From Sulfurimicrobium lacus (GTDB lineage: Bacteria; Pseudomonadota; Gammaproteobacteria; Burkholderiales; Sulfuricellaceae): a DNA stretch of 64,000 bases. Made by a program: the position numbers and the translations under genes. Positions within the stretch are counted from its first letter, which is position 1. Each line of letters begins with the position of its first letter. The notes under the pieces were generated by a model. That model did not search any database and was not told the DNA's origin. It saw only the letters and a list, made by a program, of their open reading frames with translations. Positions 51,913-62,740 of the stretch are shown piece after piece. The DNA is taken from positions 1,967,501 through 2,031,500 of the forward strand of contig NZ_AP022853.1 in the NCBI RefSeq assembly GCF_011764585.1. Direction: 5' to 3'.

Positions 51913-53547
51913 TCAGCTTTTGTAATAGTTGATCAGGCCGTTCGTCGAGGCGTCGAAGGCGGTTGATGTTTTTGGTTTGGTCAGTTCAGGCAGGATTTTG
52001 CTGGCCAGCTGCTTGCCCAGTTCCACTCCCCATTGGTCGAATGAGTTGAGGTTCCAGACGATCCCCTGCACGAACACCTTGTGCTCATACAGCGCAATCA
52101 GTGAGCCCAGTGTATGCGGCGTGAGCTTGCGGAAAAGCAGGGTGTTGGTGGGTTTGTTGCCGGGAAAGACCTTGTGAGGCAGCAGGCGTTCCAGCGCAGC
52201 GCCGCTCATACCGGCTTGCTCCAGTTCTGCCCGCGCTTCTGCCTCATTCTTGCCCTGCATCAGTGCCTGTGTCTGGGCAAAACAATTGGCGAGCAGGATG
52301 CGGTGATGGTCGCCCAGTGGGTTGAGGCTCTCGACAGGGGCCAGAAAGTCGGCCGGGATCAGCTTGGTGCCCTGGTGGATGAGCTGGTAGAAAGCGTGCT
52401 GGCCGTTGGTGCCAGGCTCTCCCCAGATCACCGGCCCGGTCTGGTAATCAACCGTTTCGCCCTCGCGCGAAATGCGTTTGCCATTGCTTTCCATGTCCAG
52501 TTGCTGCAGATAGGCTGGCAGGCGGTGCAGATATTGGTCGTAGGGCAGCACGACGTGGCTCTGTGCGTCGAAGAAGTTGTTGTACCACACCCCGAGCAGG
52601 CCGAGGATGACCGGCATGTTGTTCTCGAAAGCGCTGGTGCGGAAGTGCTCGTCCATGTCGAAAGCGCCGTCGAGCAGCGCCTCGAAGTGATCCATGCCGA
52701 GGTACAGCGCAATCGACAGGCCGATCGCCGACCAAAGCGAATAGCGTCCGCCTACCCAATCCCAGAATTCGAACATGTGCGCGGTATCGATGCCGAATTT
52801 GGCGACTTCCGCGGCGTTGGTGGAGACGGCGACGAAATGCTTGGCGATTGCAGCTTCGTCCTGTGCCGAGCGCAACAGCCATTCGCGCGCGGTGCGGGCG
52901 TTGGTCAGCGTTTCCTGGGTGGTAAAAGTCTTGGATGCGACGACGAACAAGGTGGATTCCGGATTGAGTCGCTTGAGCGTTTCCGCGACATGGGTGCCGT
53001 CCACGTTGGAGATGAAGTGGACGTTGAGGCCGGGCTTTTCATAATGTTTCAGCGCCTCGGTAACCATTACCGGCCCGAGGTCGGAACCGCCAATGCCGAT
53101 GTTGACGATATCCGTAATCGTTTTGCCGCTGTATCCGAGCCAGATTCCGTTGCGCACTTGTTCGGAGAATTCGCGCATATGGGCCAGCACGCGTTTTACG
53201 TCGGGCATGACGTCCCTGCCATCGACCAATACCGGTTTGCTGGAACGGTTGCGCAGGGCGGTGTGCAGCACGGCGCGGCCTTCGGTGAAGTTGATGGCTT
53301 CGCCCGTGAACATTTTCTCGATCCAGTCGGCCAGCTTTGTTTCCCGGGCCAAAGCTAGCAGGAGCGAAAGCGTTTCCGTTGTGATCAGATTTTTTGAGTA
53401 ATCGAGAAGTATCTCGCCTTGCTTGAGGGAGAAGCGGGCAAAGCGCTGGTCGTCGCTTCGAAACAGGTCGCGCAGGTGTTGTTGCGAGAGGTCTTTTTGA
53501 TGCGCTTTCAGGGCTTGCCATGAAGGGGAGCGGGTGAGATTGGTCAT
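51913..53547 (-). CDS. pgi: Glucose-6-phosphate isomerase
   Basis: The 544-residue protein has the PGI blocks [50 protein letters not shown] and [20 protein letters not shown]. It interconverts glucose-6-P and fructose-6-P, feeding glycogen synthesis. It lies 15 bases downstream of glgB on the same strand, so the two form an operon. Confidence 0.96.
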   Translation of the reverse strand: MTNLTRSPSWQALKAHQKDLSQQHLRDLFRSDDQRFARFSLKQGEILLDYSKNLITTETLSLLLALARETKLADWIEKMFTGEAINFTEGRAVLHTALRNRSSKPVLVDGRDVMPDVKRVLAHMREFSEQVRNGIWLGYSGKTITDIVNIGIGGSDLGPVMVTEALKHYEKPGLNVHFISNVDGTHVAETLKRLNPESTLFVVASKTFTTQETLTNARTAREWLLRSAQDEAAIAKHFVAVSTNAAEVAKFGIDTAHMFEFWDWVGGRYSLWSAIGLSIALYLGMDHFEALLDGAFDMDEHFRTSAFENNMPVILGLLGVWYNNFFDAQSHVVLPYDQYLHRLPAYLQQLDMESNGKRISREGETVDYQTGPVIWGEPGTNGQHAFYQLIHQGTKLIPADFLAPVESLNPLGDHHRILLANCFAQTQALMQGKNEAEARAELEQAGMSGAALERLLPHKVFPGNKPTNTLLFRKLTPHTLGSLIALYEHKVFVQGIVWNLNSFDQWGVELGKQLASKILPELTKPKTSTAFDASTNGLINYYKS

Positions 53548-53562
53548 GTTTCGGCTAAAGAA

Positions 53563-55749
53563 TTATTTGATCGGAGTCAGGATGATGCCCGCCAAAGGTG
53601 GCACGGTGATGACAAGGGATTGCTCGAATCCCATCCAGGGCTGGCTCTCGCTCATCATTCCCGAACCGTTACCGGTGTTGCTGCCGCCGTAATAGGCAGA
53701 GTCGCTGTTGAAAATTTCCCGGTACGCGCCGACCTTGGGTACGCCTATACGGTAGCCTTCGCGCGGTACCGGAGTGAAATTCAGGACTACTGCCACCATG
53801 CTGCCATCGTGGCCCCAGCGCAGATATGACAAAATCGACTGGTCGGCATCGTGGCAATCCACCCAGGAGAATCCCGTGGCTTCAAAATCCTGCTGATATA
53901 GTGAGGGCATCTCGCGGTAAAGGCGGTTGAGGTCGCGGTTGAGATTCAGCATGCCTTGGTGCCAGTGGACTTGCAGCAGCTGCCAATCCAGTTCTCCGCC
54001 CACGCGCCATTCGCGACCCTGGCCGATTTCATTGCCCATGAAATTGAGCTTCTTGCCCGGGTAGGTCATCTGGTAGGTGAGGAGCGCACGCAAATTGGCG
54101 AATTTCTGCCAGGCGTCGCCGGGCATCTTGTCGAGCAGCGAACCTTTGCCGTGCACTACCTCGTCGTGGGAAAAAGGTAGTACGAAATTTTCGGTGTAGG
54201 CATAAAGCTGGCCGAAGGTCAGCTCGTTATGGTGGAAGCGGCGGTGGATCGGTTCGTGGCGGATGTATTCGAGGGTATCGTTCATCCAGCCCATGTTCCA
54301 CTTCATGGAAAAACCCAGTCCGCCAAGGTAGACAGGCCTGGAAACCATGGGCCACGAGGTGGATTCCTCGGCAAACGTCAGGGCGCCCGGAAATTCGTCG
54401 TGCACCATGATATTGAGGCTGCGAAGGAACTCGATGGCATCCAGGTTCTCGCGTCCGCCGAATTTATTTGGAATCCACTCGCCCGCTTTGCGCGAGTAAT
54501 CCAGGTATAGCATGGATGCCACGGCATCCACGCGCAGCCCGTCGAGGTGGAACTCATGGAGCCAGATATGGGCGCTGGAGAGCAGGAAACTCTGAACTTC
54601 ATGGCGTCCGTAGTTGAAGATATGCGTGCCCCAGTCCTGGTGGAAACCGAGGCGCGGATCCTCGTGCTCGTACAATGAGGTGCCGTCGAATTTGGCGAGT
54701 GCCCATGCGTCCTGGGGGAAGTGCGCAGGAACCCAGTCGAGAATGACCCCGATGCCAGCCTGATGGCAGGCATCCACGAAGAAGCGGAAATCGTCAGGCG
54801 TGCCGAAACGTGAAGTCGGCGCAAAATAACCGGTGGCCTGGTAGCCCCAGGACTCGTCCAGGGGGTGCTCGGATACCGGCATCAGTTCGATGTGGGTGTA
54901 GGCCAAGTCCACCACGTAGGGCACCAGGTTTTCTGCCAGTTCGCGCCAGTTGTAAACACGGTTGTCGGGATGGCGCCGCCAGGAGCCGGGGTGAATTTCA
55001 TAGATGTTGAAAGGGGCGTGCAGCCAGTCGAGTTTGCCACGTTGCTCCATCCATGTCTGATCGCCCCAGACGTGCTGCTGCGGTACGGTTACTTTTGCCG
55101 CGGTCCCGGGACGCAACTCGTACTCCTGGGCAAAGGGGTCGGTTTTGACCACGATCTGGCCGCTATGGCGATTGCGCAGTTCGAACTTGTAAAGGTTTCC
55201 GGCCGGAAATTCCGGTATGAACAGTTCCCATACACCGCTCGAACCAAGGCTGCGCATGGGGTGTGCTCTTCCATCCCAGCGGTTGAAGTCGCCTACCACG
55301 CTGACGCGCTCGGCGTTGGGTGCCCAGACGGCAAATCGGACGCCCTTTACCCCCATGTTTTCGGCGGGTTGCGCGCCCAGCATGCGGTATCCCTGGTAGA
55401 GGCGTCCTTCGCCGAACAGGTGCAAATCCAGGTCGCTGATCAGGCTCGGGAACGCGTAGGGATCGAAAAATTCGTGGTATGCGGCGCCGCGCGCGACTCT
55501 CAGTCGGTATGGCAGCGGCGGTTTGCTCGCGCCATGCCAGAAAAATACGCCATCAGAATGAATTTTATCCAGTGCAACCCAGCCGCTGTCCATCTGGATT
55601 TCGGCTTGTTGCTCGAAAGGCAAAAACAACCGCACCGACCATTCTTCACCTTCCTGATGCAGCCCCAGAAATGAGAACGGATCATGGTGCCGGGCCTTGA
55701 GCAGCGCTTTCAAATTTGTATTGACTTTGGCGCTGAGGTTGGGTTTCAT
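53563..55749 (-). CDS. glgB: 1,4-alpha-glucan branching enzyme
   Basis: The 728-residue protein has an N-terminal CBM48 part and a GH13 barrel. The nucleophile Asp is in [13 protein letters not shown], the acid/base Glu in FAEESTSWP, and [12 protein letters not shown] is the third catalytic block. It adds alpha-1,6 branches to glycogen. Start [16 protein letters not shown] is preferred; an in-frame ATG at 55815 would add 22 unlikely residues. Divergent from glgC. Confidence 0.95.
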   Translation of the reverse strand: MKPNLSAKVNTNLKALLKARHHDPFSFLGLHQEGEEWSVRLFLPFEQQAEIQMDSGWVALDKIHSDGVFFWHGASKPPLPYRLRVARGAAYHEFFDPYAFPSLISDLDLHLFGEGRLYQGYRMLGAQPAENMGVKGVRFAVWAPNAERVSVVGDFNRWDGRAHPMRSLGSSGVWELFIPEFPAGNLYKFELRNRHSGQIVVKTDPFAQEYELRPGTAAKVTVPQQHVWGDQTWMEQRGKLDWLHAPFNIYEIHPGSWRRHPDNRVYNWRELAENLVPYVVDLAYTHIELMPVSEHPLDESWGYQATGYFAPTSRFGTPDDFRFFVDACHQAGIGVILDWVPAHFPQDAWALAKFDGTSLYEHEDPRLGFHQDWGTHIFNYGRHEVQSFLLSSAHIWLHEFHLDGLRVDAVASMLYLDYSRKAGEWIPNKFGGRENLDAIEFLRSLNIMVHDEFPGALTFAEESTSWPMVSRPVYLGGLGFSMKWNMGWMNDTLEYIRHEPIHRRFHHNELTFGQLYAYTENFVLPFSHDEVVHGKGSLLDKMPGDAWQKFANLRALLTYQMTYPGKKLNFMGNEIGQGREWRVGGELDWQLLQVHWHQGMLNLNRDLNRLYREMPSLYQQDFEATGFSWVDCHDADQSILSYLRWGHDGSMVAVVLNFTPVPREGYRIGVPKVGAYREIFNSDSAYYGGSNTGNGSGMMSESQPWMGFEQSLVITVPPLAGIILTPIK

Positions 55750-55872
55750 AGAGGCATCACTGCAGCATTGAGATGTGCCAAGAATATGCCAGAAGGCGGC
55801 TTTAGGCAAACTCACTGCTGTGCCAAGGGGTATAATTTCGAAAACTGTTTTTAGTTAGTCCGGGAGAACTAC

Positions 55873-57153
55873 TTGCGCTCGTCTACCACCCCTCGCTTCA
55901 TCAGTTTATTGACCAAAAATACCGTAGCTTTGATTCTCGCCGGAGGCCGCGGAAGCCGGCTGAAGGATCTGACGGATTGGCGTGCCAAACCCGCGGTGCC
56001 TTTCGGCGGCAAATTTCGCATTATCGATTTCCCTCTTTCCAACTGCGTCAATTCCGGCATCCGCCGCATCGGCGTCGTGACTCAGTACAAGGCACATAGC
56101 CTGTTGCAGCACCTGCATCGAGGCTGGAGCTTCTTGCGCGGTGAATTCAATGAGTTCGTCGAGTTGCTGCCCGCCCAGCAGCGCGTTCAGGAAAGCTGGT
56201 ACAAAGGCACCGCGGATGCAGTGTTCCAGAACCTGGATATCCTGCGCGGCTATAAATCCGAGTACGTGCTGATCCTTGGTGGTGACCATATCTACAAGCA
56301 GGATTACGGCGAAATGCTGGCGTTCCATTCCGCTCATGCAGCTGACTTGACCGTGGCGTGCATGGAAGTGTCGGCTGAAGAAGCATCGGCGTTCGGGGTC
56401 ATGACGATCGATGAGCATCAGCGCGTGGTGAAATTTACCGAGAAGCCGGATGTGCCTGACGAGATTCCCGGCAAGCCAGGTCGCGTCATGGTGAGCATGG
56501 GAATCTATGTTTTCAACTCGGCATTTCTCTATGAGCAATTGATCCGCGATTCGGACGACTCACACTCGTCTCATGATTTCGGCAAGGACATCATCCCCTA
56601 TCTGGTCGAACGCTATCGCGTATTCGCGCATCCCTTCGAGGCAAGCTGTGTCGGCGGCAGAGAAGGCGTCGAGCCATATTGGCGCGATGTAGGTACGATC
56701 GATGCCTACTGGGAAGCGAACATGGAGATGACCAAGATCACACCGTACCTCAATTTATACGATGAAGAATGGCCAATCTGGACGTACCAGGAGCAGTTGC
56801 CGCCAGCCAAGTTTGTCTTTGACGATGAATCACGGCGCGGCATGGCGGTGGACTCCCTGGTGTCCGGAGGATGCATTATCAGCGGTGCTGCGGTTCGTCG
56901 TTCTCTCCTGTTCTCCAATGTGCATGTGCACAGTTATGCCGACATCGAGGATTCCGTCATCCTGCCGAACGTTGAGATCGGACGTTACGTTACGCTGAAG
57001 AAAGTGGTGCTCGACAAGGGCTGCATCATCCCGGAAGGCATGGCGATCGGGGTGGATCCCGTGGAAGATGCCAAGCGTTTTTGCGTCACCGAGAAAGGTA
57101 TTACCCTTGTTACTCCTGAAATGCTCGGGCAACGCATTCATCAAGTGCGGTAG
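55873..57153 (+). CDS. glgC: Glucose-1-phosphate adenylyltransferase
   Basis: The 426-residue protein has the nucleotidyltransferase start [38 protein letters not shown] and GTADAVFQN, and a C-terminal left-handed helix. It makes ADP-glucose, the committed step of glycogen synthesis. The start appears to be TTG at 55873 with GGGAG upstream; no in-frame ATG precedes the conserved LAGGRGSRL block. Confidence 0.94.
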   Translation: MRSSTTPRFISLLTKNTVALILAGGRGSRLKDLTDWRAKPAVPFGGKFRIIDFPLSNCVNSGIRRIGVVTQYKAHSLLQHLHRGWSFLRGEFNEFVELLPAQQRVQESWYKGTADAVFQNLDILRGYKSEYVLILGGDHIYKQDYGEMLAFHSAHAADLTVACMEVSAEEASAFGVMTIDEHQRVVKFTEKPDVPDEIPGKPGRVMVSMGIYVFNSAFLYEQLIRDSDDSHSSHDFGKDIIPYLVERYRVFAHPFEASCVGGREGVEPYWRDVGTIDAYWEANMEMTKITPYLNLYDEEWPIWTYQEQLPPAKFVFDDESRRGMAVDSLVSGGCIISGAAVRRSLLFSNVHVHSYADIEDSVILPNVEIGRYVTLKKVVLDKGCIIPEGMAIGVDPVEDAKRFCVTEKGITLVTPEMLGQRIHQVR

Positions 57154-57171
57154 TTGCCACTACAAATCAAT

Positions 57172-57198
57172 GTTCCCGGATCCATTCGGTCCGGGAAC
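57172..57198 (+). terminator. Hairpin between glgC and the first GH57 gene
   Basis: Nine-base-pair stem GTTCCCGGA / TCCGGGAAC with a nine-base loop. No T tract follows, so it is more likely an attenuating or mRNA-stabilising hairpin than a strong terminator. The next gene starts 19 bases later. Confidence 0.5.
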
Positions 57199-57216
57199 GT
57201 CACTCCCTGAATCTTC

Positions 57217-58962
57217 ATGAATCCCCAAAAAAAGCTCAAGCTGATCCTTTGCTGGCATATGCACCAGCCGGATTACCGTCATCATGTCACCGGAGAGTTT
57301 GCTCTGCCATGGACCTATCTCCATGCCATCAAGGATTACACCGACATGGCATACCACCTGGAGCAGTCGCCTCAGGCGCGGGCGGTGGTGAATTTTGTGC
57401 CCATTCTGCTCGACCAACTGGAAGACTATACCGAGCAGTTTCGTAGCGGCAAGATGCGCGATCCGCTGTTGCGCCTGCTGGCAGCCAAGGATCTGGAGCA
57501 CTTGACGCTGGAACAGCGCAAGCTGGTACTCGACAGCTGTTTCCGCAGTCACCACAGCAAGATGATCGAGCCCTATCCTGCCTACAAGCGCCTTTATGAT
57601 CTGTTCAAGCTACATGAGGGGCAGGGGACGGAAAATCTGCACTATCTCTCCAGTCAGTATCTGGCGGATTTGCTGGTGTGGTATCACTTGGCCTGGACCG
57701 GCGAAAGCGTGCGTCGTGAGCACGAACTGGTAGTTTCCATGATGTCAAAGGGTTGCTTGTTTACCTACAAGGAGCGTCTGAAACTCTTTGCCCTTATCGG
57801 GGAACTGATTGCCGACATTATCCCGCGCTATCGCAAGCTGGCGGATGATGGCCAGGTTGAGCTTTCCTCAACGCCCTATTACCACCCCATTGCGCCGCTG
57901 TTGCTCGATTTCGAGAGTGCGCGCGAAAGTCTTCCGGAGATCGATCTGCCGGTGTCGCCGCGCTATCCTGGCGGAAAGTCGCGCTTGTCGTTTCACATCA
58001 CCGAAGCGATAAAGATGCACGAACGGCATTTCGGCACCAAGCCGCAGGGGATGTGGCCTGCAGAAGGAGGCGTGTCGCAGGCTGCAGCGATGCAGATGGC
58101 ACAAAACGGTTGTCGCTGGATTGCTACCGGGCAGAAAGTGCTGAGCAATAGTCTGCATAATGCGGCTCAGGCGGGATCTCTGACAGATCCGTTAACTTAC
58201 TTGTATCGGCCGTATCGAGTCAGCGACGGCAAAAACGAAATCGCATGCTTCTTCCGCGATGATCGTCTGGCGGATAAAATCGGCTTCGAATACGCCAAGT
58301 GGTTCGGGCGCGACGCCGTGCTGAATTTCGTGCACTCCCTGGAGGAAATCTGGCAGCAGAGCAGCGGCCATGAGAATCCGGTGGTGAGCGTCATACTCGA
58401 TGGCGAAAATGCATGGGAATATTATCCCTACAATGGCTATTACTTTCTCTCGGAAATGTATGCGATGCTGCAAGACCATCCCTACATCGAGTTTACGACC
58501 TTCGGGGATTATCTAGATAACTGCCGCGATGAAGCGCGGCACCCTAAACGAACGTCAAACGCTTGTGCGGAGATGCGTGATTTGCCACACCTCGTGGCAG
58601 GTAGCTGGGTATATGGAAATTTCAGCACTTGGATCGGTTGCCAGGAAAAAAACCGTGCCTGGGACCTGCTGTGCCATGCCAAACAGAGCTATGATCTTGT
58701 CATTGCTGGCGAGCGCCTCAACACTGAGCAGCAGTACAAGGCTGAGCGTCAACTCGCACTGTGCGAGGGTTCGGACTGGTTCTGGTGGTTCGGCGACTAT
58801 AACCCGGGCGATAGCGTGAGAAGTTTTGACAAGTTGTACCGGGAAAATCTGGCCGATCTGTACCGCTTGCTGATGCTGGATCCTCCGCATGAACTGGAAA
58901 TTCCACTCAGTCAGGGAGGCGGGTATGCAGAAGCCGGGGGCGCGATGAGAAGAAATACCTAA
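57217..58962 (+). CDS. GH57 glycoside hydrolase (first)
   Basis: The 581-residue protein has the GH57 opening LCWHMHQPDYRH, the nucleophile region GMWPAEGGVSQAAAMQMAQ and the acid region VILDGENAWEYYPYNGYYF. GH57 enzymes act on alpha-glucans as amylases, pullulanases, branching enzymes or transferases. Located with glgC and a second GH57 enzyme, it probably remodels or degrades glycogen. The exact specificity cannot be read from sequence. Confidence 0.88.
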   Translation: MNPQKKLKLILCWHMHQPDYRHHVTGEFALPWTYLHAIKDYTDMAYHLEQSPQARAVVNFVPILLDQLEDYTEQFRSGKMRDPLLRLLAAKDLEHLTLEQRKLVLDSCFRSHHSKMIEPYPAYKRLYDLFKLHEGQGTENLHYLSSQYLADLLVWYHLAWTGESVRREHELVVSMMSKGCLFTYKERLKLFALIGELIADIIPRYRKLADDGQVELSSTPYYHPIAPLLLDFESARESLPEIDLPVSPRYPGGKSRLSFHITEAIKMHERHFGTKPQGMWPAEGGVSQAAAMQMAQNGCRWIATGQKVLSNSLHNAAQAGSLTDPLTYLYRPYRVSDGKNEIACFFRDDRLADKIGFEYAKWFGRDAVLNFVHSLEEIWQQSSGHENPVVSVILDGENAWEYYPYNGYYFLSEMYAMLQDHPYIEFTTFGDYLDNCRDEARHPKRTSNACAEMRDLPHLVAGSWVYGNFSTWIGCQEKNRAWDLLCHAKQSYDLVIAGERLNTEQQYKAERQLALCEGSDWFWWFGDYNPGDSVRSFDKLYRENLADLYRLLMLDPPHELEIPLSQGGGYAEAGGAMRRNT

Positions 58963-58982
58963 ATTTTAGAGTTACCGGAATT

Positions 58983-61004
58983 ATGACCAAACAAATTGCA
59001 TTACTACTTGGCGTTCACGCTCATCAACCCGTCGGCAACTTTACTGAAGTGTTGCACGACGCTCACCTGCGTTGTTACCGCCCATTTATTCATACCCTTT
59101 ACCGCTATCCCGAGTTTCCATTTGCGGTGCATTTTTCCGGCTGGTTGCTGGATTACATGCTGCAGCATTATCCCGAAGATATGGCGATGCTCAAGGAAAT
59201 GGTGCAGCGCGGTCAGGTGGAGCTGGTCGGTGCAGGCGATACAGAGCCGGTCCTGGCAATTATTCCGAACCGTGATCGCATCGGCCAAGTGCTTACGCTA
59301 TCAGATAAGTTGGAAAAGAAGCTCGGTCAGCGCCCCCTGGGGGCATGGCTTACCGAGCGGGTGTGGGAAGCGACTGTGGTGCCCGCACTGGCGGATGCAG
59401 GTATCCGGTACGTAACCGTGGACGATTACCATTTTCTCTGTAGCGGGAAAAAGATCGGCGACCTGAACGGCTTTTACACTACCGAAGAAGATGGCAGGCG
59501 GCTCGATCTGTTTCCGATTTCCGAGGGCTTGCGCTACCGTTTTCCGTTTTCACCTGCGGCCGAAGCCGTGCAGTACCTGGAAAGCCTTGCGGGGGAAGGG
59601 GAAGAAGCAGCGGTCTATTTCGACGATATCGAGAAGTTCGGCATCTGGCCGGAAACTTATGAATGGGTTTACGAAAAGGGCTGGCTGGAAGACTTTATCC
59701 GCGGCGTACTCGCTTCACCCCTGATCAAGCCCATGAAATACTGCGATTACCATGCCCAGGCGCACACGCGCGGTATCGTGTATCTGCCCACCACATCGTA
59801 TATCGAAATGAACGAATGGACGCTGCCTGCGCAACCGGCCAACGATTATGCGGACCTGATCCAGGCATCGAAAGCGCAGGGACGCTTCGAGCGCGACAAG
59901 GCATTTCTGCGCGGGGGCATCTGGAAGAATTTCCTCAGCCGCTACCCGGAGTCCAACTGGATGCACAAGCGCATGCTGCAATTGTCGCAGCGTTATGAAG
60001 CGCTTCCGGAAAGGAAAAAAACCAAGGCAATGCGCGAAATGCTCTACGAGGCGCAGGCAAACGACGCTTACTGGCACGGCTTGTTCGGTGGGCTATATCT
60101 GCCGCACCTGCGGCGTGCCGTTTACCATGCCATTGTGGCGCTGGAGAGCATGCTGGACAAGGTTGTGGAGCGCCCTGCCAAGATCGTTGAAGACCTGGAC
60201 CTTGACGGCAAGGCAGAAATCTTTCTTCATAACGATGAAATTCAGGCAGTGGTACGCCAGGATGGTAGTGCCGCGGTCTGCGAGTTCGATGCCTACGGCC
60301 TGCATCATAATTTCGGTGACACGCTGGCACGTCAGGCAGAGCACTACCACCGCAAAATCCACCTCAACCAGCATTCGCAGCATGACGGCAAGGGGATCGC
60401 CAACCCCCATGAGCGCGTGAGTTTCAAGCACGAAATTACGCCCGCGGATATGGCTCTGGACGATGGTCCGCGCATGTTGTTCCTGGACAGCGTGGTGAAC
60501 GGCGATGGCGAAATTCCGTTGCGCGGCTATGTGCTGCGTTCGGGCGAGGACAAGGCTGCCCATGTCAGCTACAGTTGCGAACAGGGCAAATTGCTGATCG
60601 ACAAGCGTGTTGCCGTATCCGGTTCGCGCTTGCGGGTGACCTATCATTTTAATGGCGCGACGGACGGCAAATTCCGCACCGAGATCAACCTCGCGATGCC
60701 CAGTTGCGACGGGCCTGCCGGTCGCTTTGTGTACAACAACCAGATTCCCGGCGGCTTTGGCCAGGTGCTGGAATTCGAGGCGGTGAAAAAACTGGAGTTA
60801 CAGGACGAAGTACTGGGTGGGGCTTTGTCCTTGCATCTGAGTGCGCCAGCACAGGTATGGAGCCGGCCACACTTCACCGTATCGCAATCTGAAGCGGGCT
60901 TCGAAAAAATCATGCAGGCCGTGACGTTGACCCTGACTTGGCCTCTGTTGCGCCAGACGAAGGAGTTGACGGTGGACATCGAGGTGGGCAACCTTGGTGG
61001 CTAG
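58983..61004 (+). CDS. GH57 alpha-amylase/4-alpha-glucanotransferase-like protein
   Basis: The 673-residue protein starts MTKQIALLLGVHAHQPVGNF, with the nucleophile in GAWLTERVWEATVVPAL and the acid residue in YFDDIEKFGIWPETYEW. After about residue 390 comes the DUF1925/DUF1926-type beta domain usual for GH57 4-alpha-glucanotransferases. It lies 20 bases after the first GH57 gene. It should transfer or release maltodextrins from glycogen. Confidence 0.9.
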   Translation: MTKQIALLLGVHAHQPVGNFTEVLHDAHLRCYRPFIHTLYRYPEFPFAVHFSGWLLDYMLQHYPEDMAMLKEMVQRGQVELVGAGDTEPVLAIIPNRDRIGQVLTLSDKLEKKLGQRPLGAWLTERVWEATVVPALADAGIRYVTVDDYHFLCSGKKIGDLNGFYTTEEDGRRLDLFPISEGLRYRFPFSPAAEAVQYLESLAGEGEEAAVYFDDIEKFGIWPETYEWVYEKGWLEDFIRGVLASPLIKPMKYCDYHAQAHTRGIVYLPTTSYIEMNEWTLPAQPANDYADLIQASKAQGRFERDKAFLRGGIWKNFLSRYPESNWMHKRMLQLSQRYEALPERKKTKAMREMLYEAQANDAYWHGLFGGLYLPHLRRAVYHAIVALESMLDKVVERPAKIVEDLDLDGKAEIFLHNDEIQAVVRQDGSAAVCEFDAYGLHHNFGDTLARQAEHYHRKIHLNQHSQHDGKGIANPHERVSFKHEITPADMALDDGPRMLFLDSVVNGDGEIPLRGYVLRSGEDKAAHVSYSCEQGKLLIDKRVAVSGSRLRVTYHFNGATDGKFRTEINLAMPSCDGPAGRFVYNNQIPGGFGQVLEFEAVKKLELQDEVLGGALSLHLSAPAQVWSRPHFTVSQSEAGFEKIMQAVTLTLTWPLLRQTKELTVDIEVGNLGG

Positions 61005-61051
61005 TGCTTCTCAGGCTACAATCTCACCTTTTTCGGAATGAAGCGCACGCC

Positions 61052-61540
61052 ATGAGTGAACAGAAAGTAGCCAGAAACAAGGCTGTATACCTCACCTATT
61101 CGATTACCGACGAGTCAGGCTCGGTGTACGAACAATACGACATGCCGATAGGCTATATTCATGGAGGAAACAGCCCGCTGTTCGAGAAAATAGAAGCTGC
61201 GCTGGAAGGCCACAAAGTCGGTGACCGGGTCGAAGTTTCGCTCAATCCGCAGGAAGGGTTCGGAGAACGTGATCCTGAACTGAGTTTTACCGACGACATC
61301 GACAATGTTCCGCCAGAGTACCGCCGTCTTGGTGCTGAAGTCGAGTTTCAGAACGAGCGTGGCGAGAGCATGCAGTTCCGTGTAAGCCGGATTGCCGACG
61401 GCAAACTCACCGTTGACGCCAATCACCCCCTGGCTGGGCAGACCGTTACCTTTGTGGTGGTCGTGGAACATATTCGTGACGCCACCATGGACGAGATCGT
61501 CAGCGGCTTGCCGGCAGACCAGAGCCAGCAGCTTCATTAA
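61052..61540 (+). CDS. FKBP-type peptidyl-prolyl isomerase, SlyD-like
   Basis: The 162-residue protein has the split FKBP/IF (insert-in-flap) layout of SlyD (NKAVYLTYSITDESGSVYEQ, PIGYIHGGNSPLFEKIEAAL, VDANHPLAGQTVTFVV). It lacks the His/Cys-rich metal-binding tail of enterobacterial SlyD. It should act as a folding helper in the cytoplasm. Start ATG 61052 follows a short AAGCG-type site. A perfect hairpin follows the stop. Confidence 0.9.
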   Translation: MSEQKVARNKAVYLTYSITDESGSVYEQYDMPIGYIHGGNSPLFEKIEAALEGHKVGDRVEVSLNPQEGFGERDPELSFTDDIDNVPPEYRRLGAEVEFQNERGESMQFRVSRIADGKLTVDANHPLAGQTVTFVVVVEHIRDATMDEIVSGLPADQSQQLH

Positions 61541-61541
61541 T

Positions 61542-61566
61542 GGCTATAGGGGTTTCCCCTATAGCC
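61542..61566. terminator. Perfect hairpin after the FKBP gene
   Basis: Eleven-base-pair stem GGCTATAGGGG / CCCCTATAGCC with a three-base loop, just after the stop. It lacks a T tract, so termination may depend on Rho or be partial. Confidence 0.6.
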
Positions 61567-61620
61567 GTATAGTCCTCAATTAGTCTATGCTAAGCAAAAT
61601 TATTAATAAGGGTACCAAGC

Positions 61621-61758
61621 ATGGCTTTCATCGCGTTCTATATTGTTGCTATCGCAATTCTGGTCGCGCATTTTACCGGCTGGCTGGCACGGCACAACAT
61701 AGAATGGCTGGTGCTGGTACTGGCTGCTGCGGTATTCCCGGCGGTGATCTTCCTCTAG
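61621..61758 (+). CDS. 45-residue membrane protein
   Basis: The ATG follows AAGGG and opens 45 codons: MAFIAFYIVAIAILVAHFTG, a short basic loop (WLARHNIEW), then LVLVLAAAVFPAVIFL. Two membrane helices are predicted. The upstream gap is AT-rich. The Rof-like gene starts 12 bases after its stop, so they may be co-transcribed. Family not recognised. Confidence 0.55.
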   Translation: MAFIAFYIVAIAILVAHFTGWLARHNIEWLVLVLAAAVFPAVIFL

Positions 61759-61770
61759 TCTCATCCTTCT

Positions 61771-62016
61771 GTGGTTGAGTATCAGCCCATCTCCTGTGCG
61801 CAGCATGAACGTCTGGAATTCAGCGTGCTGCGCAAAATCCCTCTGTTGCTTGAGTACCGCGAAGGTGCGGAGAAATTTCGCCATACCGTTCTGCCACTGG
61901 ACGTGGCAACCCGAAACGGGGCGGAATGGCTGAAATTCAAGAAGCTGGATGACGAGGCAGTGGCTGAAATTCGTCTTGACTCTATTATCTCTTTTGCCGA
62001 GGCGCGGCGATCTTAG
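61771..62016 (+). CDS. Rof-like Rho-binding antiterminator
   Basis: The 81-residue product from a GTG start (MVEYQPISCAQHERLEFSVL) matches the Rof/YaeO pattern: YQPI-C near the N-terminus, LLLEYREG in the middle and LRLD/IRLDSIISF at the end. Rof binds Rho and blocks its RNA loading. Its 3' end overlaps the convergent methyltransferase gene by 32 bases. Confidence 0.75.
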   Translation: MVEYQPISCAQHERLEFSVLRKIPLLLEYREGAEKFRHTVLPLDVATRNGAEWLKFKKLDDEAVAEIRLDSIISFAEARRS

Positions 62017-62737
62017 CTTTGGAAGGTCGGTGGTAAAGCAGGAATACCGTAGGCCGCTTGTTGCAGTCCGGCTGGTTTTTCTTCCATTCGCCGATGCGTT
62101 TCGTCATCACATATTCGGACGCCAGCGTCAGGTCCGAAGCCACGCATAGTTCCGTTTCCGCACCGCAGGTTTCCACCAGATCCTGAAGCAACTGGTTATT
62201 GCGGTAGGGTGTCTCGATAAAAATCTGTGTCTGGTTCAGGCGTTGCGACGTCAACTCGATTTCGGCGATCTTTTTCACTCGCTCCGTTTTTTCTGCCGGC
62301 AGATAGCCGAGAAACGCAAAGCTCTGGCCGTTGAGTCCCGATGCCATCAGGGAGAGGAGTATGGAAGAAGGTCCCACCAGGGGAACCACGCGGATATTGC
62401 GGCTGTGTGCGAGGCGCACCAGGTTGGCGCCCGGATCGGCTACCGCCGGGCAGCCAGCTTCCGACAGCAGGCCGACATCTTCTCCGGCCAGCAATGGCTG
62501 CAGCAGGGCCTCGAGTTCCTCATGATGGGTGTGCTCGTTCAACGTGAGCATGCGGATTTCCTGCAACGGGATGGCCGTGCCGGTTTGCTTGAGGAATTGG
62601 CGTGCTGTTTTGGGGTGTTCCACTACAAAGGTATGCAGTGAGGCAGCCAAGCGTTTTGCCTGTTCAGGTATGACGGCGTTGAGATCGCCGCCTTCGCCGA
62701 GTGGGACGGGGATGAGGTAGAGCGAACCGGTTCCCAT
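61985..62737 (-). CDS. RsmI-like SAM-dependent methyltransferase
   Basis: The 250-residue protein has the tetrapyrrole-methylase fold used by RsmI (YLIPVPLGEGGD at the start, GEDVGLLSEAGCPAVADPGA, VVPLVGPSSILLSLMASGL). RsmI methylates 16S rRNA C1402; this shorter variant may have another substrate. It follows Maf by three bases on the same strand, so they form an operon. Confidence 0.85.
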   Translation of the reverse strand: MGTGSLYLIPVPLGEGGDLNAVIPEQAKRLAASLHTFVVEHPKTARQFLKQTGTAIPLQEIRMLTLNEHTHHEELEALLQPLLAGEDVGLLSEAGCPAVADPGANLVRLAHSRNIRVVPLVGPSSILLSLMASGLNGQSFAFLGYLPAEKTERVKKIAEIELTSQRLNQTQIFIETPYRNNQLLQDLVETCGAETELCVASDLTLASEYVMTKRIGEWKKNQPDCNKRPTVFLLYHRPSKAKIAAPRQKR

Positions 62738-62740
62738 GGG

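Noticed and set aside
52114-53358. 414-codon plus-strand frame opposite pgi
   Set aside because: Shadow of pgi; no recognisable protein pattern, while the minus strand carries all PGI motifs.
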